Shown here one piece after another: positions 44,874 through 57,218 of a stretch of 64,000 bases of DNA (within the stretch, counting starts at the first letter, position 1; each line of letters begins with the position of its first letter). Both the position numbers and the translations under genes were made by a program. This DNA is from Gordionus sp. m RMFG-2023 (lineage: Eukaryota > Nematomorpha > Gordioida > Chordodea > Parachordodidae), in NCBI RefSeq assembly GCF_954871325.1, contig NC_088775.1, forward strand, positions 90,464,805 to 90,528,804. Direction: 5' to 3'. Below the pieces are notes generated by a model that worked only from the letters and a program-made list of their open reading frames with translations, did not search any database and was not told the DNA's origin.

Positions 44874-47800
44874 ATTTATAAAAACGCGCTCAAAAAATGA
44901 TTTAAAAATTCCAAAAATAACACTGATGCTAACATATATAATTCTCCAGTATGCATATTAGAAATCTGCAAAAGTAGGCCCCATAATATTTTTTAAGAAA
45001 ATTCGTATTTGTTGATCAAATAATGAGGGAAATTTAACATATGTTCATACCTACACACTACTGATCCTCGGACAATAGGTTTTTTTTACAGTAAAGAGTA
45101 AGGTTTTATTATACCTACCAGAGTTAAAAAATAATTATTATTATTTCTTGATTGGTAAGAATTTAGTTGGAGATTGAAATTCAATTTATTTTCTTAAGTG
45201 TTTTAATTTAATCATCCATTTATCTGCACATGCGAATAATTTTTTAAATAATTATAGGAAAATATTACTGCGCGGAGGATCATCATGTTTCATAAAGCAA
45301 TTTACTAGACAACGACCAAGTTTAATTAGAATGTAATAAGACTCCATTTTAATATAACATTACCATACCCTAAATTACGCTCGCTTCCAATCTACTACGC
45401 TTTAGATAATATCGCCAAACACGTCTAATTAGTTTCAGTGCTGTGTTCAAACTCAGATCGAAGCGTAAAATGATTACATAATTAACATATATAGCAACTG
45501 AGTTACCAGACCTTACTCGAAATGAAAGATTTTCTTTGTATAAAAGATACTTAACAACCTTATCTTATATTTTAATAGGAAATATAACGTTCTAAGCTCT
45601 ACTTAATTATAAGCTTTATAGTAAGTTAACATACACTCATATTAAAAACTAACAAGCTGAAAAACGGATCACCAGAACAGAATGCATAATTCTCTGAGAA
45701 AATACTTCATAGACATTAATTTTCTGTCATATTTTTTAAATACATTTTAAAAGTGCCTTAGCATGATTTAAAAATTTTCCCATTATATCTAGGCCGCCCT
45801 TCGGACCAACAACACATTTTTGATACTTAGTTTAAAAAAAATAAAGGAAGAAGTGAGTCTTTATGTATTTTTTTATATGTGGGTATGAAACAAAAATTAG
45901 TATGACTGCCAAACTTGATCTTATAAGACCTTTTTTTAAGTTCTCAAATATACATATTTCTTTATAATATAATTTTTTATTTACTTTTCTTTAATACAAA
46001 TAGGTCTAATCGATACTGAACTGATTCTTATCAGGATGAACATTGTGATATTACTGATAATATAATTTACACACTCCTACAACTAAATTTCCCAGAAAAA
46101 AAGCACTAATTGCTTTACTCTAGGGATCATAGTACTTAATATGAATGTTGGAAAATAGTACTGTAGTAAGCAAATAATAATATATTTAAGGATTTGGTAG
46201 AATCTATTTCGGCTCAAATGGGATTCTAGCACTATTACTTAAAAACGGGAATAGAAAATTAATTTATAAATTGAGCCTTATATAATTGACCTCTTTATCA
46301 AATGTTTCCCGCTTTAGAAACTCGCGATATATAATAATATATATCTCATATATTTTCAATCTCCCAAAGACAGACATTGTAAAAAGGTGTACAACTTATA
46401 ATTGAAAGCTAAAGTTTTGGGCGATTTTCTAATAGACTCAGTTCATCCTATTAAATTAAATGAAAAATCGATGATAAATTTGAAACGATATAGATTATAG
46501 GGAGAATCTTGAAAATCTTTTAATTGTTCGCGCCACAAACATATTTTTTTTAGGGGATATATATTTATTCGTTACGTTAAATAAGTATAATTTAGTAGCC
46601 CTAATTCTCAAATCTGTCGGGGTGGGATAGACATTTTCTCGGAAAATTTATTTCGGACATGATCGGACCACAATATCAAAAAATAATTCTTCAAAAATGA
46701 GCAAAAATTTGTTTATTCAGATCGATATCTAAAACAATTTTGGGTATAACTCAGATCTTCGAAAAAAAATATAGTTTCGACTCAGGACACTAGTAATTAC
46801 GATTTAGATGTGACATAACAATAAAATAAAGATACTAGTTATACGACTTTTCGTTTAAAATGTCTCTAATCACCTATCACAAAATTGTAATAAGTTCGTA
46901 GGCCCAAAAGGTTCGAACGGGCTTAAAAGGAGCCGATATAATTATTCTTTATGAACTAAATCATGAACCGGTACCTTTGGAACCTAAACCGATATTCGTT
47001 ATCGTTTTGATCCACGGATAAACACCATAATAACTAAGAATTATATTAATTTAAATTATATAGCATTAAGCCAGCCTACCGTTATTAAAATAAAAATGAC
47101 TTCAAGAGTAGAGTGAAGGACAGATAAATATGCCAAACGAAAGAAACGTAAATAATAATATTAAGTTAAATATTACTCGAGGACTAATCACCAAATATTT
47201 ATCTTTCTTTCTCACGAGTCATTAATTGTATGTTAGACTTGACACTTACCTCAAATAAAAATTCCGAACCTCAGCACCTGGATCGGGTTCGGCATAACTT
47301 GCCGAAGAAAATTTTTTTCCTCTGGTTCATACATATGTGAACTAAATTTTTAGCAAGGCGTAACTTCTAGTAATAGCAATCAAGTTGCATCCATATTTTC
47401 TAATCGATCCTCTCAAAAAAAAAATTTTTTTTTTAAAAAAAGATTCTTATATGGTTAAAAAATCTCTCAAGCTCAAAATATTTCATTTTATTCTCTTATT
47501 TTTTATGTCACGTATTAAATATATATATGTTATTAATAAAATAACTTTGATAAATTAGAAGTGTTTATCTCTTAGTTACCAAACATTTCCCAATATTACG
47601 ATGTACATATCAAATCGGCCTCCAAAAGCTATAGATCACCTGGTTAGGGATCGGTTCTATAACAGCTAAGGTTGTGCTAAAATAAAAGTTGCCCACGTAT
47701 TTACTTAAATTTATTTTTTTTAGCCTTGATTATTCTTCTAATTTTAAGAAAATTACTTTCATATCACAAATGTAATTTTTTTTTATCGATTAAATTAAGC

Positions 47801-47973
47801 CACGAATAAGCGTAATTCAATACGTAACGTAAAATATCATTTTTCCACAATGACAATTCCCTCCTTTTCATTATGAAAATAATTTTATTGTTGATAATCT
47901 ATATAATATTATAAATACATATATATATATATAGCAATTTATAAAAAATATTGGATGCATTTATTATAAAAGT

Positions 47974-48178
47974 AGTGTTGTTAAATGGATACTCAAAATT
48001 TCATCTAGAAAAAATATCACTCAACCCTGAAGATTTTGCTCATAGAAGGAACAAAGGTGTAAACACATATTATCGAAATCTAGAAGGCTTAAAGCAATAT
48101 TTTTTCGGGCTAAAATATCGAGTTAGCCGTTTTAAAAAATGGTGGGCCCAAAATAAGCAGTTAAACTACTATAACACT
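47974..48178. repeat. Family A MITE
   Basis: AGTGTTGTTAAATGG at the left, AACTACTATAACACT at the right; interior with CCTGAAGATTTTGCTC and TTAGCCGTTTT. The 85-residue frame at 47951-48208 is inside it and is not a gene. Confidence 0.7.
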
Positions 48179-50851
48179 AAATTTTATAACAAAATAATGA
48201 ATTTATAAATTCGAATAAATTGCTCACTTACCCTTTATAATACTCAATTTTATCGGACCCTAAAAAAGGGTAGAAATCCGAGTAAACGGTTCGGTCAATA
48301 ACGCGCGGTGAATAGATCGGATATTCATAGGAACGGGTTGAAAGCCTCGAGACAAGTAAATAATGCGGTTGTGATATTCTTAAATATTTAGAACTCGAAA
48401 TTTGATTGTCATTTTTTAAAAGACCCTTTTAAAGTTATATATCATATGAGCGAATATACTATTTGACGATGATCGCAGTTAAAACTGGTATACGCAAATA
48501 ATTTTACCGTGGTTATAACCATAAGCATAAACGATCTAACAAGCGAAAGTTTACGAGAAAATAAAAAGAACCACTCAATTAAATATACCATAAATATTGG
48601 CGACAGCACACTTTCCCACGTATAATGGAGTTTTCATGTGAGCATCTAAATTAGCAGTAATATTGGAGACGTTTTATTATCCTTCTGTGGGGGACCTTGG
48701 TATTCAACCCTGTAACTCGAGCTATATAACATTGGCTTAGCGTGATAACTACCTTAAAATATATTTTCTGTCAAAGATATAAGGATTGGAAGACTTAGGC
48801 GCCATGTTAAATGATTTTCCTGGAGGATCCAATTCGTCATGGTGGAAAAAAAGAAGTAATTTTATTTATAAAATTTGAGGCTAATCAACTGGAGTGAGTT
48901 TCAAACGTTTTACCACCTTACATGAGGGCTATATTTTTTTTGTTGAGATTCATGGAAATTCATAGGAAAGTTGGAAGAGCAGATTTTGTGGGTATCTAAA
49001 ATTTGAATACAAATTTTTTTTTCTCGTTGAATAAGTAGTTGTAGATATTTCAAGACTTTTTTTAAAGAAGTAAGAGTATATTTATATCAGCGAAATAGTC
49101 CAATCACGTTGGTTTAAATTGAGACCAATGGGATTATTTTATAATCGAGAATTTAGTATTTTTAAACTAACGCGCGAATCAAAAAAATCAATGATTATAA
49201 TTTTAAAAAAATCTTTGAAACGATGAAAAAGATACCCTTAATCTCAATCGATATTACTTGATAATATTAAGCATCACGATGTCTGAAGATATTAATTTAA
49301 TCTTTTATCCACGCGCATTATCTATCACGCATGCTCCGTTTCCGAAATTTATTTACTTAAAATGAAATTCTATTTTTTCTTTACGATCACTAGGAAAATA
49401 AATAAATACACTTTAAAAAAAGGGGGGGGGGAAGAGGTGTTGAAACTAGGGGATCTACAAATGGGCAATACCGCAAATAAAATTATTTTTAAACAAAATT
49501 TTTTTATAAAATGGGATGGCGGGTGAATCCTTAAAAACGCGGGAATGCATACGATTAAAAAAACCTGTACACCTCTTAGTTCGACTGTGATCTATTCTTT
49601 AAAATAAAAATAAAATGGTCTTCGAGAATTAATTTCGCAAAGTGATTTATAGACGAAAAATTACTAAATCCTTATTTTCAAAAAATACCGGGCGAATTTT
49701 TCTAGAGGTGATTTTATCCCGCTATTCTGTACTTGTCTTTTGGCGCGCTATAATTCCTCGGCTCATTAATCGAAGGGAAAGGAATTTCGTAAACAAAAAT
49801 TTTCTCTTGAAAAGAAATTAGCAGAAGGAACGATAAATTTTGTAGTTAAAATGTTTTCCTCGGAAATTCTTTGTTGTTGCCATAAAACTATATAACGGAA
49901 GCACTTTTTGATCATGCTATAAATACGATCATATGATGATGATGAAAAAAAAACCGGGGGTGGCATTCATCCATTTCCCGATAATTTAAAACTTTTATGA
50001 AAATAAAATGATACAGAAAGAATTTTTTTTAAAGGTTATATAAAAATCCCGCAAGAGGGCGATTGATTAACAAATAGCGATAGGGGACATTTTGACCGGA
50101 AAGTCCTAAAGGTAGAGTGAATGAATATAAGGCATACATATACATATTCTATTTCAAGGATTGATTGTTAAAGGGCTCAGAAAAGTAATCGAACTGAAAC
50201 AGCAAGCAAAGGCTTATCGAACTTTAATTTATGAGAATCGTAATGGTATATTCGTTATCGATTGTTGCCAAATGACACATAAAATAAACCGCAACAAAAA
50301 TAAGATTATATTAGTTAATATTTTACCTTCTAAAGAATCATTAATTTGATACTCAACCGTGAATCAAGGCATCGAGTTAGAATGAAAATCTTACAGGGTA
50401 AAAATAGTAATTTAAAAAAAATTTTTTTTATCACTCATTATTTAAACCAATAGGCGCCGTACAGATTAAATATGATAGGGATTCGATGGCACGCGCGAAA
50501 ATTAGTCATTTTTAAAATCCACCAATCATAATCGAATATAATATATTTTTTTTGGTAAATCTCTGACAGTTTCGATAAATATAAGGTCAACACGGAATAA
50601 CGATTCGAAGACAAATTATATTTATTGATACAATTAAGGGATAATTTGGCGGATATGGTAGCAAAATTAAACATTTAATACGTCTAAATAAAACTAGGAA
50701 TATTCACATTACATAATCGTTTAATGTATTTTTTTGTGGGGAGAATAATAGTATATATAGACAGAGTTACAAAATAGGGAGTATAATACATTATAGATGA
50801 TAGTAAAAAATATTATCATTATCATTTTTTTTTCTCTCTTCTGGACAACCT

Positions 50852-52255
50852 TCAAAATCTTCTTGGCGGACTTGTCCTGCGATTAGGTGGGCCAGACTGG
50901 TAACTAGAATTTTGCGATTATATTAATTAATTAAAATCGTAAACTTATGATTGGATGATTGGGATATATAGGATTTTTTTAAAAAAATTTTTATTATTTT
51001 GGGCAAATGTTTCGATTTAGGGGGGTTTTCGAGTTGGTTTACTTTTTTAAAAGCATATTTTTTTTAAGGGAATATTACCTATGCGCATTTCTTGCCGGGG
51101 GCGAGTAATCTCTGGGCGGATAATTTCTGGTAGGCGCGTGCTCCCTGACAATTTTAGATGGCGGAGGCGGACTTCTGAGAACGTTATTATAAAAATCATA
51201 AATACGGACGCATTAAAAAAAAAATTAATTTGTTATGAAGGCAATTGTCAATTACGAGGGAGCTCATAAATTAATCGCTAATATTGCATTTAATTTTTTT
51301 AAAACCTTCTGTGAGAAGGTGGAGGGCCGCGAAAAGCAGGCGGAAACCCAGAACTCTCACGCGCGGGAGGTCTCGCGTAACCGTTGCTCCTCCTGGGCTC
51401 ACTTCTATCCATTCGTTGTGGAGGCGAAGGTAAGCGCCTCTCGACCGCTCTTTCTTGGGGCCTGGAGTATGGACTTCGAGGTCTATTTGAGAATCTTTCG
51501 CTACCCCTTCTACTACCCCTACTGAAGGATGAAGCGGGGGGTGGATAATTACTCCTAGATGGGGATGGGTACGGGTTATATCTGTTACCGCCACCCCGGG
51601 AGTAGGAAGATCTATTACCATTGTGGGAAGGCGGGGCACTGTCGTATATAGGGGGAGGGCCCGAATAACGCCTGGATGATGCGGGTGCATGATACTCTTC
51701 ATAACGATGATCGCTTCTTCCACCACCACGATATGGGGGAGGGCCGCCTCTTGGAGATTCGTGATAAGTTGGATATGGCGGCCCCCTGGATTCGTAGGAG
51801 CGGTAGTGTGAGGGTTGTTCAGCTAATCTATCGTGATAAGGTGGGATGGCATCGCGACTGTCTCCCCTTCCACCGCTCCTTCTGGAACCACCGTCATAGG
51901 ACGAGTACCTATCCCCGCGCCTTGCAGGGGGGCCTCGACTTCCCCTAAAACTACCCCTAAAGGAACCACGGAAACCTCCTCTTCTGTCACTATTGTAACC
52001 TCCTCCCCTGGGATAAGACGGTTTTTTTATTCTGGAAAGTTCTACTCGCAGCACATCGCTGCCAAGCGTCTTATTATTCATTGATCTCATAGCGTCGTGG
52101 GCAGCTTGCTTGTCGAAATACTCTATGAAGGCGAATCCGGACGGATCCCTGGCTACCCAAACTTCCTTGAGATCTCCGTAAGGTGCGAACGCGCGTTCCA
52201 GTTCCTCCTTACTGGCGCTTTTCACATCCCCGACAAATAAACGCGTATCGCTCAT
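50852..52255 (-). CDS. SR/RGG-type RRM protein (SRSF3/7-like), 365 aa
   Basis: Three exons on the minus strand, 52255-51306, 51174-51079 and 50903-50852 (950+96+52 nt), joined in phase. The RRM (about 4-75) has RNP2 LFVGDV (6-11) and RNP1 GFAFIEY (40-46), and EELERAFAPYGDLKEVWVAR is closest to the RRM of SRSF3/SRSF7 and fly Rbp1. The rest is RGG-, Tyr- and Pro-rich (RGGFRGSFRGSFRGSRG at 90-110) with scattered RS/SR, more like an RGG/RS mix than a classical RS tail. The spliced tail reads RRSPPPPSKIVREHAPTRNY, PPRDYSPPARNAHS and YQSGPPNRRTSPPRRF. If intron 1 is kept, translation stops two codons later after HRRF. Expected in nuclear pre-mRNA splicing or export. GC is far above the surroundings. 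An ATTAAA lies about 130 nt past the stop. Confidence 0.85.
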
Positions 52256-52689
52256 TAGATTTTGAAGTATTTTTTTTAGGATATCAGGCTTGGTACTTCT
52301 TAAGTAAAATGTGAAATAATTACGAATTCAAGTTAAATTAATAATTAAGATATTTAAAAGAAAATTCGGGCAAGTTTTTATAAACTTAAAAAAAACCCTT
52401 CACGGATGCCTTATTTTAAATGGCGAAAATCTCCGGCACAAATCGTATTTAAAATTTGGATGTAGTGCAAAAAAAAATGGTAATTAGACTTTTTAATTAA
52501 TTTTATTTTATCAAAAAAATATTTGTCTCTTTAATTTAAAACTATTTACAATCATTAGCATGTTTTATTTCAGTGTTTTCATATAATCCTTTTTTTTTTG
52601 AAACATTGTTTTCATAATTTTAAAAAATTAGGTGATACGAGAAAGATCGAATACAAATGCGGTTTGCAATGTATAGTCCCACCTCTACT

Positions 52690-52872
52690 AGTGTCGCTAA
52701 ACGGTTCGATTTTAGCCGATTTTTAAAAAACGGCTAACTCGACTTCAGAAAATAATATTATGCGAGCTGAAAGATTTTCGCTCATAAGTTGACACGCTAT
52801 TGGCGAAATCGCAAGGCTTTAGACAATATTTTTTCTGGCTAAAATATCGAGTTAGCCATTTTAAAAATTAGT
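52690..52872. repeat. Family A MITE
   Basis: AGTGTCGCTAAACGGTTCGA at the left; interior with AAAACGGCTAACTCGA facing GAGTTAGCCATTTTAAA. The right tip is worn. Confidence 0.65.
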
Positions 52873-54149
52873 CGATACATTCTTCATTATTTTTTTTATC
52901 GGAGATACTCTGATATTGATATTTGCGATATCCGCCTGAATTAGGAAAGAAGGAGGTGCGGTTTATATTCATTTTCCTATTACATTTTAATTTAATCAAG
53001 AAAAAGGGGTTTCTTTTTAATAATTTTTTGACGCCCAGTTATTGTTGCGTCAGTATATTCAGGGATTTCCACTAGGAGAAGAGGGAAGTTGTGGAAGGGG
53101 GGTTAGATAGTTACGAAGACGTCATGAGTACGTTCGAATGGGTAGGATACTGTGTGGTGGAGGGGGGTATAAGTTCCCAGGATGCATCTCTGATTTTTAT
53201 AAAAAAATTAATAGTAAATTTTCCGTAACATAAATCAATTTTTTCTTAAACATAATTGACAAGGAGATTTGTTTATCGCGAACTATTAATGTTTATATTC
53301 CTTGTTTTCTATTAAACGGATTCAAAACCGCGTCTGCCAGTAAATACCGAGTATAGGCATCATTTAATCCTTGGTGATAACTGCTCTTACTTCAGACTCT
53401 CATTTGTTTAACGAAACTGAGGATATTCTGAAGATAGATGGGCAAAAGCCAGAATGTGCGTAATATTAGATTCTAAAAAAACGAATTCTACTTAATCAAT
53501 GAAATCAGACTTAGAGCTATCAACACTTTCTCTCATGTCATTCGGGTTTTAAAAAACAGTGGTTAATCTTTGATACAAGTGTCTTATTCGAAAATAATTC
53601 AATACTTGCTCCAATTAGGCGTTAATACTTTTATCACAATTACGTGATATACGGTCATCATAAGACAAATCGATGGAATCGCGATGCGGAAACGTAGAGT
53701 GAGAATATAGTTTGAAACTTTTTATAACGAACTGTTAACATACCATCGGCTTAATATGCAAAATAGAACGAAGTACCTTCTAAATAATCTTCCGGAATTT
53801 ACATAACTATGTCATATCCCCCACCTTGTAATTTGAAGGGTGGACTTGTCATAATATATAGGAGCGCATATGAAGAGAAGATACTTTCTGCCAAAAAGTG
53901 TCCGAAATTTGGTCACGATCATCTATATGATCTATCGAAAGATTTAAACTAATTGATTAATTCATATTAAGGTTGAATATTTTATTTTAAAAAAAAAAGT
54001 GAATAAAAATAATTGAAATTTTAAATACACCCTAACATGATTCGATAAATTATAATCATTGAATAAAGGATGGCCATAAAAATCGATTTGATTAAAATCG
54101 CAATTTAAATAACCTTGATTTTTTTTAAATAAATGATTTAAATCAAAAT

Positions 54150-54358
54150 CAGAGAGCTACAGGCTGGCCCAGGTTTTAAAATATACTCTGGGTAGGCCTA
54201 AAAAATTTTTAAAAACTACCTGGACCAAGCCGGGCCCAATATTTTAAATCGCCAAATCCGGGCCGGGCCGGTAAATATAAAACCCGGCATGGACCTAAAG
54301 TTTAAAAAGAAAATTTGGGCTAGGCCGTGTAAATGGTTCCTCTCTCTGTAGATCTCCG
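54150..54358. repeat. Family F MITE with 8-bp target duplication
   Basis: CAGAGAGCTACAGGCTGGCC at the left and TGTAGATCTCCG at the right form an imperfect inverted repeat. ATCAAAAT lies directly on both sides (54142-54149 and 54359-54366), which assigns the family to hAT-like elements. Confidence 0.78.
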
Positions 54359-55284
54359 ATCAAAATAGTTTACTATAATAAGCATAAGAACTTATAATCA
54401 AAAATAATATAAATTACTCGGTGTACTTTAAATTCACATAAATTTAAACTTCTTGCCACAATGTAAAAAAAATAATTGTTAAACCTAATCACAAAGTAAA
54501 GAAGAATATTTTTAAATTTTTAAATATAAAAACCAAAACTTAATATTATTAAATCAAAAGTTTTATTTTTTTTTAAATGTAATTCGAATATAGTATTCTT
54601 AAAAATAAAACTAAAATTAGTTTGTAAAATTTTTAAAAAAATACCATTCCAATAATAATAATCGATTACGAATTACAAGCACTATCTTTGTCCATAACTT
54701 GGGCATTTGAAATTAATTGATTAAAAGAAAACTATTTTTCCTACAATTAGCACCATTCAACTATTTACTTTCATTATTATTTCAAAAACATAATTTTATT
54801 AAATGGGACAGATCTAGCTAAGAATTTTTAGCAAGATAGATAAAGAAATTTGAAGAAATATTCATTTTTTTCCCAAATTTTTTTTGAAGATCACAAAATT
54901 TGAAGATTTTTTTTTTATAAAGATCAAATAATATTTAAAAGATATTTTGCAAAAAATTATTAGAAATTTCATCAAAAAGCCTGTTTGAGCACTCATAAAA
55001 ATATAACTCAGAGATCAGAGTAAATATTAAACTTCTATAGATAAGAAATTGGTGTTAGGGTATAAAATTAGACACACATGCAACGATAACTTTTGGGTCT
55101 AAAATTTGAAATATTTTTATGTTTAGAGAGCCAGCCTTTTTATTTAATAAAAATCAAATATGCCAAAAAATTACCCATTTTGCATGCAAGGTAATGTTAT
55201 ACTGAGGTTAAGGAGTCCTTAACCTATAAAAGTCCTTAAAATTTAAATCCATTATTCTCTGATTAACCCTTTTTGGCAGGATAA

Positions 55285-55487
55285 GAGTTTTGTTAAATGG
55301 CTAGCTTTGAGCTGATTTTCAAAGACGGCTAACTCGATACTTCACCCAGAAAAATATTCCACATGCCTGAAGATTTTGCTCATAGAAGGAACAAAGGTTT
55401 AAACATATATTATCAAAATCTTGAGACTTAGCCAATATTTTTCTAGTCGTTTTTAAAACAGGCCCAAAACGAGCAATTTAACAACAT
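55285..55487. repeat. Family A MITE
   Basis: AGTTTTGTTAAATGGCTAGC at the left, GAGCAATTTAACAACAT at the right; CCTGAAGATTTTGCTCATAG in the middle is the family's most conserved stretch. Confidence 0.7.
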
Positions 55488-56085
55488 GAATTGGAGACTA
55501 CTTACAAAATATTTTAAGATAAACTTTAATGCTTAGATCATCTGTATTGAAGCCACCAAAAATATTAAAATTAAAAATATTTTTTTTGAAACATCCCAAT
55601 TTATTAAACAAAGTTATATGATATTTATATTTGAAACATGAGTTAATTAAATATGACATTTATTATTTTTAAAAAAAATTCAAGTTTTTATAAGCTAAAT
55701 AATTATTAATTTTGATGATCAAAACAGATTTATAATAAGATGGAGGTGGGATCGATGTAATGTTGCCCTCCGAGATATGGCTAAGAGGTGGTATCCATAT
55801 GATTACAACTTATTTTTTTTTAAATATTATTGAAAAATTTGAAATTATCAACACATATTTTCCATATCCATAAGGCTTAAAATATAAGGTATTTGATTAA
55901 AATAATGTTTAAATTCAAAAAATTACACTTTAAACCAAAAATATCAATTTATTTTAAACAGGATTTTTGACAATCCTAATTTATTTAATTTAATATTAAT
56001 AACTTTAGTAAACTAAAGAAGTTTTGTAATTAAAAGGCCTGTTTCATTAATAAAAATATGCATAATGTTGAAAGATAAAACCAGG

Positions 56086-56431
56086 ATAGTGATCTGCATC
56101 GGGCCTAATTTTTCAAGCCTGGCCTGGCCCAAAATTTTATATAAAGTTTTGCCCGGCCCGAACCTAAAACTTTTTTAAACATTTTGCTGGCCCTGCCTGG
56201 CTTAAATTTATTTAAATATAGAAATTAATTTTTATAATTACTCAAATTAACAACTACTTTCTATAAATTAAATCACATATTTTTATTTTACATAAAAATT
56301 TCAACATTAAATTGATAAATTTAGAATATATTTTAAAAAAAATCTTAAGGCCTGATCCAACCCAGCCCAAATTTTCTTGAAAAATATTAATTTCGGGATG
56401 TGTCAGGTTGAGCCTACTTTTGCAGATCTCT
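56086..56431. repeat. Family F MITE with 8-bp target duplication
   Basis: ATAGTGATCTGCATCGGGCC at the left, CCTACTTTTGCAGATCTCT at the right. AAACCAGG occurs at 56078-56085 and 56432-56439. Interior has facing GGCCTGGCCC and GGCCTGATCC blocks. Confidence 0.82.
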
Positions 56432-56994
56432 AAACCAGGGTATTAAACTGAAGTATAATGATTTTATTCTATTCCAATTCTTAGTTTAACAAAAATAATG
56501 TGGTTGAAATCTATTTCAATCATTTATAATAAAATTTATATTTATTCCAGTTTAGAAAATTTATTTTTCTTCCAGGAGTTTTAAATTAGTCTTGACCCTT
56601 AATAATCTAATAAAAATAATATAAATAAAATTTAAACAAAATAAAGTGATTATTTTAAAAATTTTATCAAAAACATGAATAAAAAAACGCTAAAACATAT
56701 TTTGAATTATCTAATAAAATAAATAAAAAAATATTCAAATAATGCTAATCATTTAAAATAAAATAAATATATATGATCAAAAAACCAGTTAAAACAAGAA
56801 GCTCTTCTCAAAATCAAATTTTTGAAAAATACTTCTTACCTGATATCATTTTTGAAAATGTCAGCAAATTTAAAGAAAATTATAAATTTGAAATAAAAAA
56901 ATTTGCAAAAACATACAAATATTGTGAAAAATAGGTTGTTTTTTTAAAAAAAAATCAAATTTGGTTCTCCAAAATAAATTTTTTAATTCCAACT

Positions 56995-57191
56995 AGTGTT
57001 GTTATAAAGCCTGATTTAGTTTGATTTTTATAATGGCCAAATTAAGATTTAAGCTAGAATAATATTATGTAAGCCTCGAGATTTAAAAAATAGAATTTCA
57101 AACGTATCTGCCATCTATAAGCATAATCTCCTGCCTTTAGTGAAATTATTTTGGTTAAAATCTTAATTAGGCTGTTTTTAAAAATCAGCTT
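56995..57191. repeat. Family B MITE
   Basis: AGTGTTGTTATAAAGCCTGA at the left; TTAATTAGGCTGTTTTTAAA near the right, where the final ACAACACT tip is missing and GTGCACAC begins. Confidence 0.6.
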
Positions 57192-57218
57192 AGTGCACAC
57201 AAATTGAGCATTTCTGTG

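Larger units (their letters stand above)
42660..50851. other. 8-kb intergenic stretch with few features
   Basis: No exon is supported on either strand. It holds family A MITEs at 43283-43469 and 47974-48178, a family D MITE at 44637-44873 and a family F end near 44963 (AATCTGCAAAAGTAGGCCC). From about 45000 to 47900 I see no repeat family at all, in contrast with the rest of the window. Confidence 0.5.
52256..57190. other. Intergenic stretch with MITEs only
   Basis: No exon is supported. Family A at 52690-52872 and 55285-55487, family F at 54150-54358 and 56086-56431, family B at 56995-57191. About 54880-54930 (TTTGAAGATCACAAAATTTG followed by AAGATTTTT) resembles the tip of the large hAT arm at 1495-1525. 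54065-54150 is rich in AATCGATTT/AAATCAAAATC words. Confidence 0.5.

Noticed and set aside
48600-48760. Possible tRNA, because of GTATTCAACCC near a GC-richer stretch
   Set aside because: No acceptor stem or A-box could be paired with it.
51081-51948. Plus-strand frames of 62, 96 and 90 codons
   Set aside because: Antisense of the SR-type RRM gene exons, long only because the region is GC-rich.
53050-53190. Minus-strand Pro-rich frame MHPGNLYPPPPHS
   Set aside because: Only about 20 codons, without a convincing acceptor, donor or neighbour exon.
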